Positions 22,959 to 32,500 of a stretch of DNA of 64,000 nucleotides are shown in pieces. The stretch is from Marchantia polymorpha subsp. ruderalis (taxonomy: Eukaryota > Streptophyta > Marchantiopsida > Marchantiales > Marchantiaceae), in contig AP031353.1 in assembly GCA_037833965.1 (NCBI GenBank), positions 29,142,501 to 29,206,500 of the forward strand. The letters run 5' to 3'. The notes under the pieces are model-generated. The model did no database searches and had not been told where the DNA came from. It was given only the letters and a program-made list of their open reading frames with translations. Numbering within the stretch: position 1 is the first letter of the stretch; each line of letters starts with the position of its first letter. Made by a program: the position numbers and the translations under genes.

Positions 22959-24228
22959 ACAGCCTTCTTACATGAATTGATACTTCCGGAGACAAGGTGC
23001 AGAACAAAAGGTAGCTTTTACTCATACAATAGGTCAGATTGTACAAAGAGGCCAGCAAGGGAAGCACTAGCAATTGACAAGATCTATCAAGCAATAAACA
23101 GCTATCTACCGTGTCCCGTGACTTAATCTACCGTGTCCCGTGACTTAATCAAACGTCCGGGTAGAGTAGCTAGCTGCTGCACTGCTCATCTCCGAGATCA
23201 ATGATATTAAATCCGACCCCTAGACTCAAATTGTTTTATTTGTAAATCAAGCTGAAAAAGTTGGAGGTGCACATCGTCGTAGATCACACCTTGATTCCAA
23301 CACTTGGATCACGTTATCCAACTCTATGGTAAAAAGTCCACATAAATATTGTCGGGAATCTTAGTGGCCCCTCAAATATAGTATATGTCCCACAGCAATG
23401 GTGTGGGAACACAATGCAAGCTATCAACTTAGCTACACCTGAATATGAAGCCAAAATCTTAGAAAACTAAAACCAAGCTCGACATAACACTCATGTCACA
23501 CAATGCATCGCCTCCCTCACCAAGTAGCAACATGGCCCCCACTGGAATCCGAAACGTCAACATGTACTCAGGTCACTACAAGATGGTAACACACATGTAA
23601 TTGGTCTTGCCGTCATGACAAATCATCACCTAGTTTGTATGTCCGCAGTTCTTGTCTCAGTTGAGAAAAATGCAGATTTGATGATTGATTTTATATTATT
23701 TGACGTAAATAAAAATCCAGGTTTGATATTTGATGATTGATTTGACTTGAATATCATATACTCAACACCACACCATAAAAATCATAGAATATGATAGAAT
23801 GATATGAGTATAACATATCGGTTCATAAGAAATATTGGTAAATAAATCATGCCTATATTATTGCCTCGTGTCATTTGACTTTTGATCAACTCTTAGAACA
23901 AAGAAACAGCTGTCTCACAAGGAATCACTTTAACTTTTCGTGTTCACATGTTTCTATTCCCACAGTTGTTTACAACAGGAAATCACTCTTGGCGATTGTA
24001 GTTGACATTGAAATCCTTTAATAGTATTGTGTAGTCATAGATTATTTAAGTTTTTCTATTTTTTATTATTTTGGCCATGATTTCCTTCACTAAAGAGCAG
24101 AACAGCTTAGCTTTACTGATTTATTGATTAGGTATTGATCACCAGTTGAGCGATCAATACTTATCGCTCAAAACAAACTGTTGTGCTAATATTTTCCTTA
24201 TTTTTGTTGCAAATGATAATTACTCAAC
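22959..24228. other. 3' flank of the SDR gene, AT-rich DNA
   Basis: Apart from the small duplication at 23105, no gene or repeat boundary is recognisable before the start of the A element at 24229. Confidence 0.45.
23105..23149. repeat. 22-bp exact tandem duplication
   Basis: TCTACCGTGTCCCGTGACTTAA occurs twice in a row downstream of the SDR gene, which is a recent small duplication. An approximately equivalent place in the paralogous copy (after 7628) does not show it. Confidence 0.8.
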
Positions 24229-25724
24229 TGTGGTACCCCACTTTTGGCAATTTTGAGGAAATTAAAACATTTTTGGAAAACTGTACCCTGGCAGCATTGT
24301 AAATAGCCTTCGGTACATCAAAACGGAGTGAATCCGGAAGATCGCGGGGATTCTCGAGGGATCTTGTAGAATCTGGGATTTGGGGTTCAGCAGTAAGGAC
24401 AGGCACCACCCTCCCTGCGAGCTCTGCAGTTAGGACCCCTACGACGCAAGGCGCAAAACCCGCCTTCGGAGGTTGCGTCCGCGGCTGTAGGGAAACCCTC
24501 CATAATTAGGTCAACCCTCGGGCGCCTTGACCAAGTTAGGGTCCCGTTGGAAAGAGCTTGACGCACTGATTCCAACGAGCCCAAGAACGCTTGGAACGGA
24601 TGAGGACTTAGGGAGTTATCACTATTGGAAGAAACGGAGGCGGTCGCCTACGGCGGAAAGAGTTCGCCTTCGGCGCGAATTCCGCCTACGCGGAAGGGGG
24701 AATCAAGTTTTGTCCTATGCGCGGACGAAGGCGTTCGCCTGTGCACAGGCGAAGTAGGGTTAGGGGAGGCGCGAAGTCCGCCTACGCACAGGCGCTCGCC
24801 TGTGCACAGGCGCTTCGGCGTCGGCGGAAAATCCGCCTTGGGCCCTAGAAATGCGCCTTGTGAGGTAGAAAGTGTACGGCGCCTTCCGCGCCAGCGCAGC
24901 GCCGCGTACGGCGGAAGAGCCGCCAGAGTAATCAAATCGGTACGGACCATGCGGACGGGACGGATGGATGCGCTCTTGGACGGACGGAGTTGCGGCGGCG
25001 GAAGCGCCGACGAAGAGACAAGGAACGGACAGACTGGACGGAGACGGCTGACCACGGTCAACGCCTTCCGCGCCAGCGCGACGCCGCGCACGGAATTCGC
25101 CTGCGCACAGGCGACCGCCTGTGCACAGGAGGATGAAGTTCCGTGCCGGCGGAGCATCCGCCGAGGCTCCTGCCTGCGCACAGGCAGGAGTTGAACTTTT
25201 GTCCGACATGCGGACACACGCGTCAAGGCAGAGGGGGATTGGCCGAGGGGCGGTACGAACAAGTGTACTGCGCAAGGCGGAAAACTCGCCTTCGGCGCTA
25301 CGCCCCCATGTCCGCGGGGTAATACGCTCGCGGAGTTCAAATCCGCCAATTCGAGCGTGAGAGTTTAATCGACGACGGCGGAGCGTGAAGCCGCGCGTGA
25401 GAGCGAAGACCGTTCCAGCGTACAGCCGGCGCGGCCATCAAGTGAGACGTTCTTCACGAGCAAGAGCCGACCATGACCTTCGACCGGGCGGCGGAGAACG
25501 TCCCATTCTTGAATTCGCGATTCCAATCTCTTGTGCGCGCTGCGCGCATCCATCTGCTGGCTGCTAAACATTCTCGACGTCGTCGCACAGGAGATTTCTT
25601 GTTGATTGAGGGAGAAGTGAATGCGCGTGATTTGGAATTGAGGGCGATTAGAGTTTGCCGAGAGAGAAAGAAGCTCGGGCGGTGCGGAAGTAGAATGAGC
25701 GGGCGAGCGAACCCCAGGAACGCA

Positions 25725-27309
25725 ATGACGAGACCGAGCAGATTGCGGATGGTGCCACTTCGCCTACCACAGAACGGGCTGCGCGCTTTCGAGGAGCGCT
25801 TAATAGCAAGAAAGCTCGATTTCTTGCTATGGGGATGGAACTACATCTGTGCGAATATGGTGCGCGAGTGGCTAGAGCCACAGGGACCACCCTCGCGCGG
25901 ATTGCGTCCGCATGTTGATCGGTGGACAGTCCAAGATTGGGCGCAGGCGTTGGGAAGATGTGCTGGCATGCCAGGGCATCTCCTTTTCGACAGTGAGAGC
26001 ATCAAGGTGACCAAGCAGGAAGAGGCGCAATTTGTGGAGCTGTTCAAGACCGGGAGGTCTACCAAGAATGGGTACAGGACCCGTGATTACAAGGATCGAT
26101 TTCGCCGGACTTTGTCCGCGGCGCTGAATTAATTACTGCAGCTGCACCGCGCCTGCTACATCACATTGTGGCAGGTCTCTTTTGTGGAGTGCGTCATCGA
26201 GGGAACTCCAATTCACTGGGCGAGCATCCTGCACAGGGTGATGCGACAGCACGCGTTTGAGGAGAAGGGGGGAACTCTAAACCATCTTTCTCCTTTCCTC
26301 ATCAATTTTTATCGACAGCGGAATTGTTTGACAGCGGCGGAGCTTGAACATTTTCCGCCATTGTCCATCGACCATCCCGGGAAGTATGTGCGGGAGAATG
26401 AGGTCGACACTGATGCAGAGGAGTCACCGACTTCTACCCATCAAGGCGGAGGGACGAAGGGAGACACACTCCTGCAGCACGAGTGCCGCGGAAGCGGCGA
26501 TGGAGGGAAGAGTCTGAAGAGGAGCAGCAACAAGAACCCTCTGCTCCCATTCGACCGCGGCCGCTGTGCGAGTCATACAGCCGGCCGAAGCAGAAGGCAC
26601 GCAGACTGGTGTTACCAGCCGACAGTGCGGACACGGCGACGATTGCGACGGAGGAAGGAAGTGCGTCGCCAGAGAAGCATGAGGAAGCGCGGACGACCGC
26701 AGGAGCAACGGGCCACGCTGCAACCTCGACGGGAGAGAGGCCGCCTACGGGCCAAGGGCCTCCGGAGTTACCACGTGCGATGCGGACAGATGTTCCGTTT
26801 GCGCACAGACGAGCCTCCGCGGACGGACGAGCCTCCGCGGACAGGCGATCACAAGTGGACGTGGATCTACGCTTACGCGTGGGAAGGAGCAGTCCGCCTG
26901 TGCACAGGCGCTCACCTGTGCACAGGTCGCCTGTGCACAGGACACCTCCACACGTGCCGCCTGTGCACAGGCAAGAATCACCCCCGTTCCAACGTAGGAA
27001 GGGGAAGGAGCCGGCGGAAGAACCGCCTACGAGACACCGGCCCTCGGGGCCAGACCCTCCGGCGCACCACGCGCCGCAATTTGCGCCTTCGGCGCCAGGG
27101 CCTTCGAGCCGAGGAGATACGAGCAGGGAGCGTGCGGAGGCCGCACCATCGGCGGGAAGTCCGCCGATAGATGCGCCTTCGGCGGTAGGGCCTATAGGTC
27201 AAGGGACATCGGGCGAGCGGCCCCCGGCCATGTCGCCTTCGGCGATGGATGTCCGCGGCGCTACGCCTGCGGCGGACAAGGCGCCGGCAATTGCGCCTGC
27301 GCACGGGCC
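25725..27309 (+). pseudogene. LTR-encoded ORF in LTR1, 5' part, broken
   Basis: The ATG at 25725 corresponds to 51671 of LTR2. The N-terminal domain is readable (LDFLLWGWNYICANMVREW, the ESIKVTK segment), but a TAA at 26130-26132 stops it where LTR2 reads ATG CAA. The later part, in the PRKRRW frame, is cut by the B element at 27310 and continues at 42152. It carries the same frame change near 26480 as the other young copies. It cannot make the full protein. Confidence 0.75.
27306..27309. repeat. left 4-bp target duplication GGCC of the B array
   Basis: GGCC is repeated at 42152-42155. The uninterrupted target in LTR2 (around 53250-53265) has a single GGCC at this point, so four bases were duplicated. 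Confidence 0.85.
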
Positions 27310-28167
27310 TGTAAGACCGGGTGTTGCACATATGTACTAAGTCTTAGAAGTGGTCAAGGGAATAAGGATGATTAGCCAAGGCATAGCTAAGACTAGCTAG
27401 TTATGACTAAACTAGTTAGTTATAACTAAGTTTATCTAGTCATGACTAAGTTTAGCTACAATGTCTATAGTTGGCGGAATAATTAGCGGAGTTCTAGAAG
27501 AATGGAGTGAGCACTTCTATTTTGTCCTTTACAAGGAGTGAGCACTTCTATTTTGTCTTATACAAAAGTTCTAGATTCCAAGGGATTAGATATTTGACTA
27601 GAAGCTTGGATTTGATTGGTTTGACTAAATGTATGAAAGATGATTGGCTAGACTAAGTCTAATGTTGACTTAGTGGCTAGGAAGCTTGTAGAAGTTTAAA
27701 AGCTTCAAATGGCATGTCGCCACCTCAACCTTGGATTCCAGAAGCTTCTAGAAGGTTTAGGTAGGCCAATGGCATGTTGCCACGTAGAGAAGGTTAGTCA
27801 AACTTACCTAGGTAAAAGTAAGTTAGGAGAAATTACCACATGTTACTATGGTAACTTCTCAAGTAGTATAAATAGAGAGGTAGAGTAGCACCTCTCAAGC
27901 AAGTTTGGAGAGTCATGTTGAGTACTTGTTTCAGTAATGAAGGAGTGAAGTTTTTGAGTATCTTGGAGTATCGACGTGTGTTTGCGTTTATGTGAAGAGG
28001 GTGATGTGAGGAGAGTTTGCGTGTGAGTTGGAGTGATACATGAGAGTTTGTGAGAGAAGGTGTTTGGGACATGAGTGAGAGTATGAATCTTAGTCTTCTA
28101 GAATCATGATGCGCTACCACAAAGCCATCAGAGGTAAACCTGAGTGAGAGTCAGCCCGGAGGTTGCA
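27310..28167 (+). repeat. B LTR 1
   Basis: It runs from TGTAAGACCGGGTG to CCGGAGGTTGCA (TG...CA, 858 bp). A TATAAATAG box at 27867-27875 marks the promoter, leaving about 300 bp of R/U5. Upstream there is a direct repeat of the GAGTGAGCACTTCTATTTTGTC segment (about 27498 and 27537) and several TAGTTATGACTAA-like repeats, both plausible enhancer repeats. Confidence 0.95.
27867..27875 (+). promoter_or_regulatory. TATA box of B LTR
   Basis: TATAAATAG lies in the second half of the LTR, about 290 bp before its end. The same box is found at 34859-34867 and 41851-41859 in the other two LTRs. Confidence 0.7.
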
Positions 28168-28171
28168 TTTT

Positions 28172-28189
28172 TGGTTCCGTTGCCGGGAC
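28172..28189 (+). other. primer-binding site, tRNA-Glu
   Basis: TGGTTCCGTTGCCGGGAC, four bases after the LTR end, is complementary to the 3' end of plant tRNA-Glu including CCA over all 18 bases, as I recall that tRNA. It would prime minus-strand DNA synthesis. Confidence 0.85.
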
Positions 28190-28844
28190 CTCAATCTAGA
28201 AGGCGGAATGTTTAGGATTCGATTTCTAGCTCGAGAGAAAGTATCCATGAGGGATCACTTGGTGTTAACATTGGGGAATGAAAGAGCGGAGAGTGTGCTT
28301 GAGAGCGAAATTCCATTTGTTTATCCCATAGTCTCATATGATAGCCTAGAAGTGATTTTGTATGTTTTGTTCACGTAAACATGTCTTTTTGAGAGAAAAG
28401 TGATCTTAGACACCGAAAAGTATTTTTGAAGGTATTCTTCAAAGTTTTTATTGATTTTAGAGTGAAAGATAGAAAAAATTTACGTTTTTGTTTCAGGTCC
28501 AGATCATGTGTTAACAGAAAGATATGAGAGTTAGAAGTTGAGTGGGTTTTCACGGGTATCAAAAGTCTGCTCTCTGGAAAGTTTGTACAGAGTTGATTAC
28601 TTTTTCTGTATTTCAATTTAGGCTTTGAAACTTCGTACGAGTGTGTATTGGAAGATAAGCTACGTTTGAGTCAAAATTTCACTGAGAGATCACGTCTAGA
28701 GACGAAGTTATGTTGATTTGAAGTTGAGGGGGTACAAAAGCAAGATAACAAAGCAAAAGTTTTTGATTTCTTTATTCACAGTTTTCGTCAAGTAGATAGC
28801 GTTTCTGGGAGAGGTCTTTTGAGTGGTTTCTACCTTATGGGAAA
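28190..28844 (+). other. untranslated leader of B copy 1
   Basis: About 650 bp separates the primer site from the first substantial ORF. A 71-codon open frame spanning the primer site (28163-28378) has no motif and is probably not translated usefully. Packaging signals would be expected here but cannot be identified by eye. Confidence 0.5.
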
Positions 28845-29288
28845 ATGAGTGAACAAGAAGGTTGGAAGGTTAGGTTATCCAAAGTACCTCAAGGCTTGGA
28901 TGTTATAGTGTCTTTAGACTCCAATACAAGAGAATTCAAGGTGGAGTTTGAAGAAAGAGTAGTGAGTCAATCTCCAAGAGTCAAACGTGAAACTTGTTTT
29001 TATTGTGGAGAGGAGGGCCATAAGGTTGTCAATTGTTCCCTGCGGAACAAAGATAGAAGATTGAGGAGCAAGAGGAACTTGGGAGATTTGAAACTTCACT
29101 TGGGACCATCATCGCCACATGAATCCCAAAGCGCCACCTTCTGTGACAATTGCGGAGTGATTGGGCTACCAGCGGGACACGAATGCAGCGGAGTGAAGGC
29201 ACTTCTGGAATCACTTGTGGAAGGGTTTGACGGCAAGCTAAGTGCTGAAACAGAGAAAGTGACCTCAGCGGGTTCAAGCTCCAACTGA
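28845..29288 (+). CDS. small zinc-knuckle ORF upstream of gag, B copy 1
   Basis: The ATG at 28845 opens 147 codons. Residues 51-64 form a CX2CX4HX4C knuckle (CFYCGEEGHKVVNC), followed by a basic stretch (RRLRSKR). A second Cys/His group (C100, C103, H112, C114) could bind another metal ion. This is a nucleic-acid-binding protein by appearance, encoded between the primer site and gag, where most Ty3/gypsy elements have nothing. It is in a different frame from gag-pol. After its TGA, the +1 frame stays open to 29469 with an acidic stretch (DGEDDDEG), and that frame is the gag-pol frame, so splicing or frameshifting could extend it. It may be an accessory nucleocapsid or a captured gag fragment. 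The same ORF in copy 2 is identical. Confidence 0.6.
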   Translation: MSEQEGWKVRLSKVPQGLDVIVSLDSNTREFKVEFEERVVSQSPRVKRETCFYCGEEGHKVVNCSLRNKDRRLRSKRNLGDLKLHLGPSSPHESQSATFCDNCGVIGLPAGHECSGVKALLESLVEGFDGKLSAETEKVTSAGSSSN

Positions 29289-29511
29289 AGATGGAGATCA
29301 TCATTCGAATGATGGAGAAGATGATGATGAGGGTAAGACTCATCGTATGCCTAGGAGAGGAGAGAGCTTTGGCTATCTTGGAACAACCAATTCCTTTTGT
29401 GTTTCCTTTGATGAATTACTCAAGGATGGAGTTAGTGTTGTTTATATTGTATTAGGAAGCCCCATATAAATTTCCAATAGAAAAGAAAAAAAAAATAAAA
29501 ATTAGTTGGAA

Positions 29512-32500
29512 ATGGGGAAGCTTCCGGTATTTTATGGGAGGGAGAATGAGGATGTAGAAGCTTTTGTTAGGGACTTCAAGAGGGCTTGCATAGGAAACAA
29601 TGAGAGGAAGAAAGACGAGTGGGCTATGCTTTTGCCGGATTTCTTGGAGGATTCTGCTCTCAAGTGGTACAAGGAGTACAAGAGGGAGCATTCGGAGGAC
29701 GACACGTGGGAGACATTAACGGAGAACCTGATCGAAAACTTTCTTCCCAGTGAAAGTTATGAAAAGTTGATGTGTGAGGTCACCTTCTTGAAACAAGGAG
29801 AGAACGAGAAGGTGAGGACCTATGTGGAGAGAACCGAGAAGTTGGAATCTAGATTCCACGTGGTGTTGAGGAAGGGCGGAGACAAAGTGGATGCTACAAT
29901 GGTGGGGATAAGGGCGATGCTCATGAAGAACTTCGTTGGAGGTTTGAGACCTGAGATTCGAAGTAAGGTGAGATACGAGAAGCCCTCTTCTAAGGCTGAA
30001 GCCATTCGAATTGCTATTAGAATGGAGGAGAGCTTAGAAGATGATGATTCTAGCTTGGTGGCTAGAGAAGTAGCTCCACCGGTTGTAGGAAGGTCTATTG
30101 TTTCAAACACTTCTACTTCATCCACGATAGCGAATCCTAGTGTGGATTTTCAAAATGAGTTGAAATCTATCACGGAGACTCTAGCAGATCTCAAGATCAA
30201 TGTAGTACAGTTGTGGGAGAAGAGGAATCAGAACGTAGGAGGAGGCTCTAGGGGGTATGGAAATTATCCTCCAAGAGGAAATCCACCTTCAGGAAACTTT
30301 GCGGTTTCTTGCTTTTCTTGTGGAGGTCCTCATTTTCAGAGGAATTGTCCTAACCCTCGACAACATGATGGAGTTCGGCACAACAACAATGCACCGGCCA
30401 CGCAACAAGCCAAGGATAAGGGAGTAGCATCCATTGATGTATTCCCTCATCAATGCACTTTTGAGAAAGGGGAGAGCTCAAAATCGAAAGTGGATATCCT
30501 TGCTCATGAGAAGAAGCGGGCCCGATTTGCGGACGAGTCGATTTTCATGGAGGACACGCCAAGTCGAAGTACACGGTCAAGTGGAGTGAGTCAACCAAGA
30601 GTACCAAGGAAGAAGTTGGGCATGGATGAATTTTCCATTTCATCTTCTCAAGCTAAGTATGACGTGGTGGAGGATGTAGGAAATCAGAAGGCCAATATAA
30701 CAGTTGGTCAGCTGATTGCCTTGAATCCAGCCATTCGGAAGGAGTTAAGAGGAGGTCTTAGCTCCACAAGGACCAAGAAGCGGAAATCTAAAGGGAAGGC
30801 TCACATGACCAATGTGGGAGTTGGTGTGGTGGATGCGGCTGCTTCGGAGGTATGTACACATGCTTCAAAGATCGAAGTGAGGATCAATGGACATGATGTA
30901 TCAGATGTGTTGGTTGATGGTGGATCGGCTGTGAATGCCATGTCTGAGAGGTTGATGCAGAAGTTGGGTATGCAACCTTCTAGACCTTCTAGCATAATTG
31001 TTGGTATGGCCAACAAACAGAAGGTAAGACCACTGGGGGTGGTAGACAAAGTTGTGGTTAGTGTGAGGGGAGTGCAAACTTTGCTTTCCTTCCAAATTCT
31101 CAAGGAAGCTAGCTACGACTTGCTGTTGGGACGTCCTTGGTTGAGGGCGGTAAGGACTACGGACCGATGGCACAAGGGCTATTTGAGGATAGGTCCAAAG
31201 AACCATCGAGTTAAGGTTCCTTTGACGAGAGGAGGGGAATCCACCACAGACTCAGATAGACCAACTGACGAGTATTGGGAATCTGAGAGTGAAGAGAGTG
31301 GTAGCTTTTCAGAAGTTGACACAGACATCTCAACTTCTGATCAAGAAACATCATCGGAATACTCTTCTGATGATAATGTTCAAGTACAAGTCATTGCTGC
31401 CATGGAGTTGTTGCCTAGGCCTGGAGTGAAGAAAGATCCTGACAAAGTGGAGATGAGCGAAGAGGAGGTGTGTCGACGACTGTCCACTCTCAGGTTTGGT
31501 CCCAAGGTTACCAAGGAGGAAAAGGCAAAGTTTCTGGATATATTTCGCAAATATATTCATGTTTTTGCCTTTAGTTACAAGGATCTTAAGCATGTGACGT
31601 TGGAGACTCATCGCATCGAGTTGGAGGAGAAAGCTCGTCCTATTCGGCAAAAGCAACGCCGAATAAATCCACCTACGGCTCTTGTGGTGAAGGAGGAGAT
31701 CGACAAGCTCAAGGAGGCTGGCTTCATCTACGAGGTAGAAAATTCTGAATGGGTGTCTCCAATTGTGATAGTGAAGAAGAAGAATGGTAAGCTACGAGTG
31801 TGCGTAGATTACAAAAAGTTGAATGCTGTCACAAAGAAAGACTACTATCCCTTGCCTTTCATAGATGAGATTCTAGAGGAGGTTGCTGGCCATGAGTGGT
31901 ATAGTTTTGGAGATGGTTATAGTGGCTATAACCAAATCCAAATTGCCTTAGAAGATCAACTCAAAACAACTTTTACCACTCCATGGGGAACCTTTGCCTT
32001 TAGAGTGATGCCGTTTGGTCTATGTAATGCTCCTGCCACTTTTCAAAGGTTCATGAATAGAGTGTTTGAACCTTTCATTGGAAAGTTTGTAAGGGATTTC
32101 ATAGATGATTTTTGTGTTTACGGGAGGAAAGCGGATCATTTTGATCATTTGATCAAAATACTTCAACGGCTGGAGGAAGCTAAGGCTTCACTCAATCCAG
32201 AAAAATGCATTTTTGGATGTGAGGAAGGCCTATTGTTGGGGCATATCATCTCCAAGAATGGTATAGCGGTGGATCCAGAGAAGGTGACACGGATCATGGA
32301 GTTACCTTTTCCGGCGACTTTAACCAAGTTGAGGCAATTCCTTGGTATGGTGGGGTACTATCGACGGTTCATCTTGTCCTTCTCCAACAAAGCTCATGCC
32401 TTGACGAATTACATGAAGAAGGGAGTGGAGTATGAACTCATTTTCAAGGATGAAGGTGCAAAGACGGCGTTCGAAGTTCTCAAGAAGGCGTTGGTGACGG

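Larger units (their letters stand above)
24229..27309 (+). repeat. A LTR1, left part (continues at 42152)
   Basis: It begins TGTGGTACCCC and runs to the B insertion at 27310. It is more diverged from LTR2 and LTR3 than those are from each other, and it keeps a 122-bp segment (24244-24365) that LTR2 and LTR3 lack. The GC-rich tract from 24600 is studded with CGCCTGTGCACAGGCG palindromes. Minus-strand open frames of 171-233 codons here are shadows of repeat composition. Confidence 0.9.

Noticed and set aside
28163-28378. 71-codon frame over the B primer site as a gene
   Set aside because: It starts inside the LTR end, has no motif, and is best read as leader sequence.
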